A stretch of 64,000 bases of DNA from Labyrinthula sp. Ha (GCA_015227615.1 JAALGZ010000029.1:310001-374000), one strand, 5' to 3'. Shown: positions 46,261 through 60,263, counted from the first letter of the stretch. Translations and numbers: made by a program. The notes: generated from the sequence alone by a model not told the origin.

Positions 46261-47742
46261 TGTTTTTATCTTATGAGAGTGGCTTAGTTCTTCTGCAAAG
46301 AAGCAAGTCGGTTTTAATTCTTCGAAAAGCCACCCAAAATAAGTTCCTAGTGATTGAAATGTATTGAGTTTTCTTTGTCTGTAAATGCAAAACTATTATA
46401 GTATGATTCTAAGGTTATAGAACCGTCCTTCTTAAGAATATAGCTACTGTCAAATCTACATCCAATAGGACCTGCTATGGACTCATCTCATATCATATTA
46501 TAATATTTATAGCAGAATTAATCCTAATATATTTACGGTGAGAATACAGGTTCTAGTGCAAAACAAACATTCAAACTACTTAGCTCTATGGAAAAACTTT
46601 GAATTTATATAGAAATGGATAAAACAGAAAAGTGAACATACTACAATTTCTTCTCAACGCTATTTGCTCATTAAAGTCCAATAGATACTAATACGGAAAT
46701 GTAGATTTTTTCATCAAAGAAAAAATCTTCTCAAATGTGGTATTCTTTTCATGCTTATGGAGATGCCATAATGACTCGAAAAAATACTATTTTAAAATTT
46801 TAACCTTGACTAGTAAGTATGATCCCCTTGAATCAAATTTCAATCATTCAAAAATTTTTAATATATTTAGTCGTCAGGAATCCTTACTAGAATTGGTATC
46901 GTGAAGAAAAATACAAGGTGGTGACAACCATGTCATTTAAATCTCAAGACCCTAATCACGAGCAATAAGAGCCCGAAACAATCATCGCAGAGAAAACTGA
47001 GAGCCCCGATTCAATACGAAGGGTTTTCTCTGGTACTTGAAGCATAAGAATGGTCTGAGTAAAGTATGACTTGTACTGAAGTTACCCCATGATTTACCCT
47101 TAGTCTGATTAGGGTGCCTGTACATGTCAAAATGAAATCTGAATCGAGCTCCGAGAATGTTTCCAGCGACTGGACGAGAATATGAAATCCCATACCTACC
47201 TTGTGCGTGAAGAAAGAGTTTAGTAATCTAACTAAGAAATGAGCCATGGAAACCATTTAGCAAGTACTCTAGTCAGAAGTCATTATAACTATTAAGGTTC
47301 TACACCATTACATGAAGTAATTGAATTCGGCTTAGCCACTTATTCTAGAAACTATTTATCTTCTAGGGCCTGTAACTCATAATCAAACAAGATTGATAAA
47401 GATTCGGCCATAGAAGAAAGGGTATATGTTGCCTCTCTAGCAATGGTTCTCCAGCTTTTAGGTAATATTTTAGATGTTTTCGGAAATCTTTGAAAAGTTT
47501 TTGACATATGGTGTATGTATCTCAAAATCTATTTGGAACAATTGCTAGAGAGTTCTTTAACAACGTATCTTTCAAAGTTTAAGAAGCCTCGGAAACATCT
47601 GAGAGCTTTCATAACTACGAAGATGCGTACTGAATGTGAGTGACAATTCACTCTTCCCCCAAAGTAAAAGTTTCTTGCACAAGACTTATAACTCAGACAA
47701 TATTTGTCTATTAGACAAATTGATTGAAACCTAGATCACTAT
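46261..47742. other. Gene-free stretch
   Basis: No supported coding region or repeat. Confidence 0.45.
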
Positions 47743-47874
47743 TAGGGGTCTGGTCTGTATTATTGATAATTTCTTAGCTAAGTTCTTCTCATTGAGAAAA
47801 GCTGGTAATTCTTCAACTATTTAAGTTGGTTATTTATGATATGTTGTCAAGCTGAGATAAATCAGACCAACTTA
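47743..47874. mobile_element. Possible short hAT-like MITE remnant
   Basis: It begins TAGGGGTCTGGTCTGTATTATTGATAA, close to the MITE ends elsewhere, and an inverted AAATCAGACCAACTTA follows about 105 bp later. No target duplication is visible, so it may be a deletion derivative or a chance match. Confidence 0.35.
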
Positions 47875-49348
47875 CATGAAAAAAATTCAATTCTTTAAAT
47901 ATAGTCAGACTCCAAATAGGATTAATATGACTAGGGATAGTTTTCATGATATCCGAGTCCCAGGATTAAGGATTAAGCGAACACACTTCATGGTATATTC
48001 TATAAGATTAAGTTTAGATTCAGGTTTTTACTCTATTATTTTTTATATAATCTACTGCCCATATTTTGATGCTAATTTCTTCGGATTAAGTATTTAGAAT
48101 CAGTTAGATTAGGATTTAGCTCCCCTAAAAAGAGCTGTTTTCTTACATTCGGTTACTAAGCTTGCAGGTAATGATTGCTTTCTGGCTATGAAATAGCTAC
48201 AAGGTAGTTTCTTTCATAGAGTGCGAGTATTTCCAATTGCTGCATGAGTTTTCTTCGTTTGGTGCACTGTCCAGAAGATATTCCAGCTCCTTAAGCTTTC
48301 CGCACTAATTAGTACTTACTATCCAAACCACTAATCTTCTGAAAATGACAAGGAATTTGAGCAACTTCTCGTAGATTAGACATAATCTCTGAACTTTCTC
48401 AGATCTTATTTTGATCTCCCAACATTAGTAAGTAATGTGAAACATCAAATGATAGCCCTATTAACTAGCTACATTCTAATCTGTATAAAAAATTGTTTTA
48501 ATATGTAGAAAGCAAAAGAAGCTAGTTTATTCTGATGTGCTGATAGAGTTTATTTTCAATGGAATACAGATTACGAAGAATTTTCACTCAAGCAAAGGTG
48601 CATTTAATCGACCTGCGTCTAGTATATAGGGTTAGTAAGAACTTTCAGTGATTCAACTACTTTGCTAAAAAAGAGAGCGATGTACTTCTCTAAAAGAACT
48701 TGTTATTTGGCAAATGAATACCCATTTGACCTAAATATGGCTTGAATTTAACAAAAACTAAACTCAACTCAAATCTTAATACACTCTTCACTAAGAAGGT
48801 AACAACGCCACCTTGAAACTGTTAACATTTAGATTTTTCAATATTAGAGTGGTCTCAACCAACATTCTTCATCCCTAAAGAAATTTTGCTTCTTTTCCTT
48901 GTTCTTGAACATTGGATATCTTGGTTTTTACCAGAGCCAGCAAAGGCAAATTTACTATCTTCTTCAAAGATTTTGGCCGTTTTCGTTTAACTAGGTTACA
49001 TTGCGGAGCCTAAGTATAGTGTCATTTACTTTTCGTAGCATATAACATAAGTTTCGTTTTGTTTAAGCTCAATTTTCATGGTTCTTGCCATGGCCGATAA
49101 CAGTTGAAGCTAATACATGACTTTAACGTAAGTCTGTTTTCTTGGCTATGTTTGTTTCCCTTAACCTAATATAACGGATATTTTGGTGCAACAAGAACTT
49201 TCTTTTGGCCATTCTAACCGTTATAAAACATGTTGTATAAAGAAAAAACTATACATGTTTGTAAGGTGCATAGGGAGAGGAAAAAAAACAAAAATAGAAT
49301 AAATATTTGCTTCAAGCTTAGATATCAAAATATGATTCATTTCAAAAC
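47875..49348. other. Gene-free stretch
   Basis: No supported coding region. The last 100-200 bp should be the lipase 3' UTR. Confidence 0.45.
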
Positions 49349-50260
49349 TTAGCATTGAAAATCACTCGAACTTTGAAAGTTGAGATAAGTGCTATGATGT
49401 CCAAAATCAAGACAACCACCAAATAAACCCGAACCACAGGCTGAATTCTGTCCATTAGGATCTTCTCCATTAGTATTACTCAAAACTCTATAGTCTGCTG
49501 GTGGTTGACCTTCGATTGGCTCTAAGTAGTACCAAATTTCCTGCGCTTCATGAACCAAACCGTCTTCCAGCCAGTTTGGAATCGGATCTTCATAATTAGT
49601 TACTCTGAACCAGTTCGGGAAATTATTGCGAAACCATACTGCCCAAGTTCCATCACCTGATCTTGGTGCTCCAAATGTATATCCAATAATATTAAACCTA
49701 CTTCCATATCTGTCAAGTAAGTCAGCTGCCGTGTGAGTTGCCATAGCACCTCCTAGGGAATGACCTGTCAAAAGAACATCATTAGTTCCTCTAGAGTTAC
49801 TTATCGACTCAATAGCAGCCAGAATTTCTTCATCTATTTCACCCCAGGCTGCTAGGAAATTATCTGCAACTTCACATCCATTACATCCATAATTTGGTGA
49901 AACCAAATCATAGCTGAGACCATCAAGAAGCTGGCCTAGACCTTGTGAGTTACGAAATGAAACAACTATTCTGTCTTCAGCAGCATCATATCCAACGAAA
50001 CCTTTGTCATCACCTCCAGTTGCTACAACTACATCTGTTAGTTCATTAAGCATTCTTGGCATAGGAGAGATTACATCTGTACAATAACGACAGGTCCAAC
50101 TTAACAACGGCTGATTTGAATCGCACTGAACAATCTCACTATACGCGTGCGCTTGCATTGCCAAATCTTCAGAATATTGTAAACTCTGGGTTGCTCTAAA
50201 CTTTCTTGCATCAGACTTTACAAGTAAAGCAGCGGCTAATCCAATGAGAGACTTCAACAT
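49349..50260 (-). CDS. Secreted class 3 (fungal-type) lipase
   Basis: This 303-residue alpha/beta hydrolase of the Lipase_3 family starts at ATG 50258-50260. A signal peptide (MLKSLIGLAAALLVKSDA) opens it. The nucleophile elbow is GHSLGGAM with Ser168, the acid is probably Asp225 in TNYEDPIP, and the base is His288 or His289 in DFGHHSTYLN. The oxyanion-side motif reads SFRNS (101-105), where many relatives have SFRGT/S. It hydrolyses acylglycerols or related esters outside the cell or in a secretory compartment. Nine Cys, including CRYC, GCNGC and ACGSG, imply several disulfides. The leader just before the start is rich in CAAAA units on the coding strand, as in the 876-aa paralogue 2. Length and motif order are normal for the family, and the frame is intact with no intron. 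Confidence 0.93.
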   Translation of the reverse strand: MLKSLIGLAAALLVKSDARKFRATQSLQYSEDLAMQAHAYSEIVQCDSNQPLLSWTCRYCTDVISPMPRMLNELTDVVVATGGDDKGFVGYDAAEDRIVVSFRNSQGLGQLLDGLSYDLVSPNYGCNGCEVADNFLAAWGEIDEEILAAIESISNSRGTNDVLLTGHSLGGAMATHTAADLLDRYGSRFNIIGYTFGAPRSGDGTWAVWFRNNFPNWFRVTNYEDPIPNWLEDGLVHEAQEIWYYLEPIEGQPPADYRVLSNTNGEDPNGQNSACGSGLFGGCLDFGHHSTYLNFQSSSDFQC

Positions 50261-51657
50261 ATCTTTTTTTTATGATTTTGTTTTGCTTTTGTTTTTGAAA
50301 TATGTATCCCTTTCCTAAGAACCATAGCTTGGCAATAGTGCAGCGATCCAAATCCACCATCTACTGAATTTTCACCCTATGGTATGATTAGAATCTAACA
50401 GTGGTATCAGAATACTAATAGTATACCAATAGATAATTCCTTGAAAATGGTGATAGTAAAACACAACAGCATTAATTTATCCATGGCATTTCGATAAAAC
50501 TTTTTTGTTACCGATATGCTATTCGAATCTTTCCGTATTTATCCCCCTTGTTTGTTTTCGTTACGTTTCAACGGTTATAATACGGAGATTTTTGGGAATA
50601 AGGGGTTAAGGAAGAATAGAAATTGGAGATCTAAATTCCTACCAATATTCAAAACAAACAAAAGAAAAAAAATGAAAGTGGTATCCCCATTTTCAACTTA
50701 AAAAGAAATAAAATAACAAAGACATAGAGATGAGCATTGGTTAGCTAAGACTTAAGGTTAGGGTTTTCTAACGAAACACTCTATCGCGGTATAGCGCCAT
50801 TTAACGTGAGGTAACTGTATCTCTTGGTATTTTAGGAAACTCCCCAAAATAAAATTTTTCTCTTCCTCGTATAAGACAAAATTAAACAAGTCTACAGATA
50901 AACTCTGTGAACGAACAAAAAAGGCGGTGCCAATAGAAATACAAATAGCCTTTAGACATGAACAGAGAAGAATTTGCTCCCTTTTTGCTTACTTATATAC
51001 TTGAAGAATGTATTTTTGATGCAAAGTATGTGACTTGATAAGTAACTTTTGCTTTCAAAATTATAAAAACTTTTATATATCAGCAGGAAAAAGTTTTTCC
51101 TCTTTAAAGTAATATCATTTAATTTTTTTTATATAAGATTAAAGTGTTTAATTTGAAAAAAATCATTTATTTCCCATAAATACGGTAGAAAAACGACCAC
51201 AACTGAACTTTTTTCAAAAACCACAATGCAGATATTCTTTACTTTCTAATGAACTTCTTTCTAGAATAATTTTATGTGCTTGTTTATTATTTAGCAGAAG
51301 GTAAGAAATACATGTGTTTCTATAGTAATTTAAAATAATATAAGAAAGGTTTGTACAATCGAAAGTAATACAAAATTCAAACCTTGCAATTTTTCTTAAG
51401 TTACTGGAAATTGGTCGTAGATAAGGTTAGATTCAAAGTTCTTGATATTTGACCCATTAGAAGTTCAGTTTTGGCTATTTTAAAGTTGAGTTTGCAGTAA
51501 AGTTAAATTAAGCGAAATGACTTTTGCTGAGATTAATAGGGAAATTCTTGGAGTTTCCTAGAACAAAACTCAGTGGAATCCTAAATCATCTATACCTCTG
51601 AGTAACTACCATTTCTCAGGATGTTTTGTTACTTGGTATCACCCATTCAGGAATATT
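50261..51657. other. Gene-free stretch upstream of the lipase
   Basis: It contains the lipase promoter and A+T-rich DNA. At about 50757-50800 the words GGTTTTCTAACGAAA and CGCGGTATAGCG loosely resemble a segment at 33738-33780 in the MITE cluster. Confidence 0.4.
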
Positions 51658-52690
51658 TAACATTTAAGGGTATCCTTTTTCAGAGTTTCTGAGATCTTAG
51701 AAATAGGATACATTATTAGGAAGTCTATGCAGAATACTCCAATCCTCAAACAACGTTGTTTCTATACCTAAATTCACCCGCTCTTTCGACTGGTGAGGTC
51801 TGTTTGGACTCTAGACAAGTATTTCTTGAGGTATTACACGGATTGAAGTAGATAAAAACAGCATTTTAGCCCAATATCGACTTTTCTTTAAAAAAATATT
51901 AAAAATATCCTAAAATACAGAATTAAAGGTTACAGGTCGTGTTTTTTAGTTGCTTGGGGCTCCCTGGGACAAAAATTTAGGGGGTTATAGCAAGACTGTG
52001 TGATTTCGTATTTTCAGATGTGCAGATTTTCAACATTAGACTTTTCTGAGTGAAGTATAGCTCAGCTACAATTAAGTACAGAAGAAAGGCTTGAGAAATA
52101 GTTTGAGAAGTCAGGTATGATAAGTTTTTAGGGTCTGAGAAGAATCAGATCATCTATAAAGATGTTCTTCGTGATTCTGCGTTTGAATGTATGTTTTTTT
52201 TAGAGATATGTAAACTTAGTGAAAAGTACCCTCAAAATTAGCTCTTCTTAGGATTTAAAGTACTCATACTTATCAATTATCTTGACAAATCACAATGTTG
52301 GAAAGGTTTTTCTAATGTGAAACACATTGCGGGTGATAATATTGTATTTGAGAAAGATTTCGTGTAAAAAACTAAGAAACACTATATGCATTGTTTTCAG
52401 GAATCGTGTTTTTTTATACTTTATATTGTTTTAATCTTCTAAATTTTTATGTGAATACGTTTTACGTTTAGTTTTCAACATATTTTCAGCTTTGTAGAAG
52501 AGTTGAAAAGGCATTGTTGATTTTATGGCCATTATACTGCATTTTTGAAAAAATCATTGATAAAATTTTTAACACCCCAAAATAACAAAAACCATAAAGC
52601 ACCATTGCTTACTACTAGGTATAACTTGAATATAAGAGCTAAGCTTGACAGCTTACAGAGGTGGCGTAACCTTTTTCTTCATTGTTTTCT
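51658..52690. repeat. Dispersed repeat of about 1 kb, copy B (uninterrupted)
   Basis: Same orientation as copy A (44754-46260). It starts CATTTAAGGGTATCC and runs to about GCTTACAGAGGTGGCGTAAC. It lacks the MITE found in copy A, so it gives the empty site for that insertion. No coding potential. Confidence 0.8.
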
Positions 52691-55600
52691 GATCGATATA
52701 AAATGGATGTGCCATATTTTGGCCGTACTCAGTGTTCTACATGAATTTATTCTTTTCGAATTCTATTTTATATTGTATAGGACCAGAGATATTCGAAAGA
52801 GCTTTTCAAAACTGTATTTTATTTCTCATAATTCGAAAAATTCGCTTAGAAATAAACTCTACAATTATTTAATAGTTCACTCAAGATACAGGATGGCGTG
52901 AAGAGAGCACAATAAAAAAGTATCTTCCAGTGCTCAAATATAAAAAGGTTAAAGACTAATGGTTAGGAAAAAATTTTAAAATAAATGCAATTGATTACAA
53001 TAGTGCTTTGCATAAGAATAGAGCAACATAAAAAACGAACAAAAATATCACTTGAAAACAGTATGTATTTAGGAAATATAAAAATACTCAATTTAAGTAT
53101 AGTATAACCCAATAAAAGTAAGAATAAAAGCCGTAAGACCTTAAAAACTACTATTTAAAGTATTTTAAACTTTTCTTATACTTAGAAAGTAGAGGTATGG
53201 AGCATGAAAATAGATATTGACTTTGGGAGATATTAATATACATTGTTTTCTTTCAAATATTGTTTTTCTTACAGTATGTATAACCAAAACTTAACGTAAA
53301 AATACAATATTGTAACCTAGACTGGCTTATGAAGTTTAAAAGCCTTTTTAATGAAGAATTTTAGTTTTGGTGAAACAAAGGTTGAACAAAGTTAGAGTCA
53401 ATACTTGATCATCGTTATGAATTATTGTTTCTGTATTATGAGGTCATTGTTTATTTTTGTTATATTCGTCTTATTCAAAACTAATGAAAAGTAGTTGGAA
53501 AAAATATGAAGAGAGAGAATGCTTCCAAATTTTCTTTTTTCATATACTAAATCGGATTTTTGGTTGTTCCATCTAGAGATTTGTATTATTTGGAGAATTC
53601 ACCAAAACTAAAAATTGTCGATACATCAAACCGAGATGAGACGACTGTCCCTATCCAAAAAGTCCACGTTGGAAACAGTACTACCGCAATGTACTGTAAC
53701 AGCTCTTACGGCGAGACCTCCTTACCAGTACAACCGCGGTAAGGATTTGACGAAAGTATTTTCTAAGGTATGCTATGCTACTACCGTTAAGAAACCCCAA
53801 ACGAGTTTCTGATTTAGAATCTTTGGTTTCAGGACTGCATCTTTAGGATCCTGAAAACCCAGAGAACTTGCTTTGACCAAGTTTAGTTTTGACTACAATC
53901 AATTCCTCAATAAAAAAATAACCTCATTCTACACCCTTAGAAGTTGGAGGTTACCCGGAATTTATTCGGCCAGAATCTGCTTAACCCGCGTCCACTCCAT
54001 ATGAACCTCTAATTTTTTTCAAAGAAATGAATTTTGATGTTCTATATAATGTTTAACTGCGAAAAATAGCTGGTATTATGTCTATAGGTATCTGTAGCTT
54101 GTGTTGGGTATCCAATTATGTTTATCCAGAATCTTGTTCTATCTTGTGAGCTTCGAGCAATCGGAGAAATCGCAAATGATGAAAAAAATAGGGTAATATC
54201 ATGAAGCTGGCTCATGAGAGGAAAATGTTCCATAGTTTTAGTCTGTAGCATTGCATAATTATCGGAGGTAAATTAGAGGAAATGTCATGATAGCACCTTG
54301 TTCTTAGGTGTAAAGGCTTATATCTTATCTGGATGGGGTTATTATTGCGGATCAACAAAGATAAAAGATTTGCTAGCAAGAGAGGGGGTTATGATCTTTG
54401 GAGTGGAGATTTACAGGGCCCGGTTGCAACTCTCGTATAGAGTTCAAATTGGATTTAACGTTCGGTTGACCTGCTGTAGGTGCTTCCCAAGGTTCAATTT
54501 AATTGTTTGGATCGCGAAAACTATTATATATGCATTATATAACTGAGTTTTGTCCATTGAATTGTCATTGCCGTGGGATGCATACAGGAAGAAGGGGACC
54601 AGAAGAAAAGTGCATGTCAATTTTCGGATGTAATTGCGGAGGTCGTGTGGGTATGCTAGGGTCAGAGGTATTTTTACGGGTGATTTCTGTGCAGCAGAAT
54701 GGGGTTATGCTCTTCTTCATTATCTTATAGGTTTATGAGCTGTGGTACGGTACTGATATTGATTGATGGAGCATTTATGAAGGAGATGAGGTCGATTTCG
54801 GCATATATGCGGCACACTGCTTCTAGATGATTGCTTAGTGTGGTTTACCTGTTGTCTTCACTTTATCTTTCTGTTTTAAGGGTTGTGGCACTTAACTCAC
54901 CCCCATTCAAAGTTCTTTTTATCTCTTCCAATCTGATATAAATGTCAGAAATTTGATGGAAGGGCGGTTTCATGCTTTGTGGAATTAGGTTATATTCTCT
55001 CCGTATTCTGCTAGAATCTGGCTATGCTTAACTGCCATATATCATTTTAGAGAGAGCTAGGGATTTGGTTGTGCTTCATCTCATTTTGATCTCCATCTTG
55101 TCATTGTTGAAGGTTGATTTTGTCAGAATACCTCTACCTCTGACAGATCTCTTTTTACTACATCGGGTTAACTCATTCCCTTGATGTTCAAGATAGCTTC
55201 TTTCTATTTGACCGAAGTGATGGCTCCTATAAATTATATTTCTGATAGCTGAAAAAAAATATGTATTCCTTCTATATTTTATTCTGAAATATTGACTACG
55301 ATTAAACTGCTAGGGTTGTTGTACTACTTCCAACTACTTTTCAATCGCAAAACCTGTAGTATAGGTGTGTATTTAAGCCAATGTTTTCTTCCAAGCACTG
55401 TTACGGTTTTCACACTTTTGTACGACGTTCAAGTCGGGGGTACTGTTTATCTGTTTATTTTTCAAGCTTCCTGGTATCCTTACCAGTTTTTCTGTATTGA
55501 AGACATTATACTGTTTAGATACATTATTAGGGGAGAGATGGTTTAGATATCGGCCCACTGTTTCGCGAGGTGTTATTTCTTCTCCGCGCCATCAACGAAC

Positions 55601-56170
55601 GCGATGATTTCACCTACGAAGTAAATATTTTTTATTTGTTTTGCTTGATATTTTAGGTTGGACAATGTCACAATTGGGATTTTTCACAAAAAGTTATCCT
55701 TAATGCGTAGAAATATAGATGGGGATGAGGTTTCAATTTGAAGGAATTATATCTGACTATTGAGAGCATCTGAAGTTGTTTCTATATTTGTTGTTCTCAC
55801 TGTTTCCAGTATATAAACACACTGCTTTCTTTTTCTCAGTCCTTTTTAAGCACCATGTTATTCTAAGAAAAGCAGGGAACTTATATTGTAATAGGTCAGG
55901 AACTTGATTGAAGCATATGAAAACAAGATGGAGGAATTTCTGTTTGCGCTAGAGCATTTCATTATCTTGATCAAGGGTTATATTTTCCTTATCGTGGAGC
56001 CTTCTTTCTAGAAACATGCTTAATAGCTTCCTTCCTTCTACAGTCTAGGCTCTAAGACTTTTTAGTGGATGTGTTTGGTTAATCTGAGGCTAGTTTTAAA
56101 GAGGGCGATGGGACTACATGATGATAGTTCATTTTGCTTAGATTTTGGCTTATCAAGGAAGACGTATTCT
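52691..56170. other. Gene-free stretch, G/T-biased in its second half
   Basis: No gene is supported. From about 54 kb to the copia insertion the plus strand becomes richer in G and T and has short open frames (for example 54298-54730) without known features. It could be an old unrecognised element or a dead gene. The same character continues beyond the copia element. Confidence 0.4.
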
Positions 56171-56280
56171 TGTTGTGGTTGCTAGTGAGTAACTTGTAGT
56201 GTTCAGTACTATTGGCTGTTTAGGACAGAGCACCTAACTAACTAAGAATTTCTCTAGAAAACTAAAGAGTTACTACAACA
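56171..56280 (+). repeat. 5' LTR of the copia element
   Basis: 110 bp, bounded by TGTTGT...ACAACA, a perfect 6-bp inverted terminus. It matches the 3' LTR at 103 of 110 positions. Confidence 0.93.
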
Positions 56281-56291
56281 GGTTAAGAGCC
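56281..56291 (+). other. Putative primer-binding site of the copia element
   Basis: GGTTAAGAGCC follows the 5' LTR directly. Its complement GGCTCTTAACC resembles a tRNA anticodon stem-loop (anticodon CUU, Lys), not a tRNA 3' end. This fits the internal, half-tRNA priming known from copia-type elements. Confidence 0.45.
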
Positions 56292-59200
56292 TAAACTAAA
56301 CGCAGAAGTACATGGAACTGTCTCAACAAGTTGAACTACCGTCAAAACTCACAAACGCCGAGAATTACGCCACGTGGGTGAAGAAGATGAAGCTGCACTT
56401 TCTTCGCACCGCAACTTAGGGGATTGTGACTGGTGCCAGAACTGTACCAGAAGATCCCAAAGAGTTGGAAAAGTTTGAGATACAGGCAGCTGGAGCATTT
56501 AGTGACCTAGTAAAGTGTATAGGGGGAGATTTAGAAGATCTTTGTTTAATGTTTGAGAGTATTCAAGAGGCTTGGAAAGAACTTCAGTTGGTTTGTGTAA
56601 CTTCCGAGGATCTGAAACTGCAAGAAGCTGAGCGTGAGTTAGAGCAACTCGAGGCTGGACCAGACGTTCTTCTGACAGTAACCAAATTTAAGGTTGCAGT
56701 GAAGAAACTGAAGCAGCAAGGGGGGAGTGTTTCAAACTCTCAACAGGCTTTGAAGTCATTTCCCTTGCTACCAGCAGAGTCTAATGAACTAGTGTTGAAC
56801 CTTCGTACTGAAAAGATGTTCAGGAGTGATGACAATTCTTACGACACGGAAAAAATTCTCGTTAAAGTGATGCAAAGAGCTACTGTGTTGAGTACTCTAC
56901 GTGACACTAGAGCTGTGCTGAAGGCACAGGTTACAAGTGCTGCTTCAGCTAAGCAAAGCATTAAGAAGAAAAAGTGCCCGATTTGTAAGAAGGAAGGTCA
57001 TCTCAAGTTTAGATGTCCATGTCGCTGGAACTGTAAGAAAACTGGCCACAAAAGTTTCGACTGCCCTAACAAGAAAAAAGAACAAGTGAAAAATGTTTGT
57101 TCCACCAAGGAAACGGTTAATATTAGTGGGTTAGGTCTATATGAAAAAACAGAGATTTGCTTAATTGGAGCTCATGGTGGTACTCAGAAGTCAAATGAAA
57201 TCCATTTTTGCTTAGATTCGGGTACTAGTCTTCATGTGTACTCAAGAAAAGAACTAATGACAAACTTAAGACGCCTTAAAGAACCTCTAGTTGTTGAGAC
57301 GTTGTCAGGATTTGTTCTTGTAAATTACATTGGAGACTTTGTAGGATTAACAGAAACTGGATTGAGTGTAAGACTTACAAATGTCGCTTTCGATGAGAAC
57401 TTAAACCAAAACATGATTGTTTCCACAGGCTTATTAGCAGATAAGGGTTGGTCCATTAAGTTTGTGAAAGATCGAACTGAGATTGTTGATGAAACAAAAA
57501 CCCATAAGTTGGTTGCTAAAAGAGGTCAAAATAAGCTGTACTGGTTGTCATTTACAGTTAAAACTAATGTTGTGAAGCTAGGCTCGACACCTGACGCAAC
57601 CATGGAGTGGCATCGTAAGCTTGGACATCCATCTTACCAGACAATGATGGAGCTACAGAAGCATGGATTGGTTGATGGACTTCCAAAAGAAAGGTTCAAG
57701 AAATGGATTCAATGCCTAGAGTGTGACTTAGGAAAGTTGTCAGAAAAGATGATCCCTGGAACGACAAAAGTGCACAAGTTTAAAGCAACTAGAAGATTTG
57801 AAAAGGTTCATGCAGATCTTGTTGGACCGTTGCCAACCGGTAAAGGTGGGTTTAGATTCATGCTAACTCTTGTTGATGACTACACTAAGTACAAGTGGAC
57901 GTTTTGCATTTGCAAGAAATCACAAGTAACCGAGGTGATTAAAGCTTGGTTAAAGAGGATGAACAATTTGACATCTAGGAAGCTGATCAACTTTAAGACG
58001 GATCAAGGAAATGAGTTTGTTAACTCATCACTGAAGGAACAATTTGAGAACCTGGGAGTAGTTCATGATGTGTCGCCAAAGTACCATCCCTCGATGAATG
58101 GGACAGTGGAACGTTGGAATCGCACATTGCAGGATGGCTACAAAGTGCTACTTATTGACTCTGGATTGACTGCTGATTACTGGCCTTACGCTGCTAAATG
58201 TTTTACTTACTTGCACAACAGACAATTTTCTCATGTAACTCTGGAAACGAAGACTCCTTTTGAGTTAATGTATCTACGTAAACCTCAAGTTGATCATCTC
58301 TTTGAGTTTGGAAGATTGGGTGCAGCTAGATCTGGAAAACAGTAGAAGAAAGGTACAATGAAAGGAAGAAAGGCAATCTTCTTGGGTTACAAGGGCAGAG
58401 AGAACTTGGTCTACTGGCTACACACTAAGAAAGTAGGAGCTGCACGGTCTGGTCAGTTTTTCAAACGGGTCATCGCAAATGAAGCAGTTTCAGGAAAAAC
58501 GCATACGGAATTTAGCTTAATTGAGCAAAATGATATGGATACCGAGATAAAAGCACCTCAAGAAGAAGTGTAAAATGAGCCATATTGATCAAAAAAATGA
58601 CTCAACGCCTCAGAGTGTCACAATTGGATCTAGATGGTCAGAAATTGATGCAGGTAACGTAGTTGAAGGGGAACGGGTTCACAATGCTGTTGGATTTACT
58701 GCTAAAGCTCTTGAACTACTTCCCTCTAAAAATTTTACGCAAATCACTGAAAGAAAAGACGCAACTGAATTGTTAAAAGCGTATAACCAAGAAGTTAAAA
58801 GTTTGGAATGCATCGGCGAGTTTGATGTTGTTCAGTTGCGAGATGTTCCTGTCGGTGTGAAACCATTGCCATTGAAACAGCTGTTCACCATCAATGACAG
58901 TGGGAGAAAGAAAGTTAGACTTGTAGTAATAGGTGATCTGGAGAAACCTGCTGCTGATGAAGACAATTACGACCCAACAGGTCCTTTTGAGATTGTAAGG
59001 TTGTTAATCTCAGTTGCTGCATCGAAGGGTTGGAAGATCAGAAGTTTGGATGTGAAAAATGCTTACCTCTACGGAAAGTCTAAGAAAGAGGTTTCCTTAA
59101 GACTCCCTGCTGGACATCCTAAGAACGATGGCAGCAACTGTTCGAGAACTACATCCTCAATCTACGGCCTTCGAAGTTCACCTAGGAATTGGAATGTTTG

Positions 59201-60248
59201 CATTGATGAGTTTCTAAAAAAACTTGGGTTTGTCAATTGCCCTGTAGATCCATGTCTGTACAAGCGAAACAAACTGGTTTTGTGTTTGTTTGTGGATGAC
59301 ATCCTACACATTGGAAAGAGTAATGTGGAGTTAGATGAGCTTGAGCAACAGGTGTAACAAAGATTTGAGCTAAGAAAAGAGCTAGATCCAAGGATGTTTC
59401 TTGGACTCGAGTTGAACAATACTAGAGGAGGCATTCATGTTCATCAACGAATGAAGATTGAGAAAGCTGAAGCGGTAGTTGATCTTGAGAAGAGGAGAGT
59501 TAAAGTGCCACTACAAGAGAACCTTAAGTTAGATAATGCCTCAGGCAAAAAACTAGCAGATCTTAGACCTTTTCAATCGGTTCTAGGAAGCTTGCTGCAC
59601 ATTGCTTTAGGAACTAGACCTGACATTTGTCTTGCTGTTCATGCAATGAGTAGAAGAACTTCATGTGCTACGACGACTGATTTGAAGCTAGTTAGACGCG
59701 TGATGAATTACTTGGTAGACACAAAGAACTTGAGCCTGTGTTGCAAAACCAATAGTAAGGACGCCCTAGAGCTTGAAATGGAGGTTGATGCATCATTTGC
59801 AATGGGACCTAAGAAGAAATCAGTTTACGGCTACTTGATCAAAGTTAACAATGCACCCATTTTGTATAGATCTAAGTTGGAACCGCTAACAGCAATTTCA
59901 TCTACGGAGGCAGAGTACATTGGAATCGCAGAAGCTACCAAACCACTCAGGTACATCGCTAATGTTCTAGAGTTTCTTGGGTTGGAGTACACGAAACCAA
60001 TCAATGTTTACAATGACAACATGGGAGCAATCTTAATTGGAAGCTCCAAAATAAGTCTTGACAGAACCAAGCACATTGAGTTAAAGTTTCATGTTGTGCA
60101 AGAGTTGATTAACATGGGAAAGATTAATCTTAGTTAGAAAAACACTAATGAGTTGCAGGCCGACATGTTCACCAAAGCATTGGGATTTTCGAAGTTAAAG
60201 ATTCACAGAGATGCTTTAATGAAGACATGTGCTAAAAAGAACAGTACA

Positions 60249-60263
60249 GAAGAAGAAGAGAAT
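60249..60263 (+). other. Polypurine tract of the copia element
   Basis: AGAAGAAGAAGAGAA, all purine, immediately before the 3' LTR, where plus-strand DNA synthesis starts in LTR elements. Confidence 0.8.

Noticed and set aside
50320-50360. Possible match of the lipase upstream region to the 13-nt motif of the paralogues
   Set aside because: Only part of the motif (GCGATCCAAATC against TCGCAATCAAAAG) aligns, which is not better than chance.
53560-53812. Two overlapping short open frames
   Set aside because: Short, in competing frames, with no recognisable domain. The nearby GGTAAGG/CCTTACC words suggest a decayed inverted-repeat element instead.
54298-54730. Overlapping open frames with Gly- and Cys-rich translations
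   Set aside because: No family motif, no ATG context or splice evidence, and the surrounding DNA is non-coding in character.
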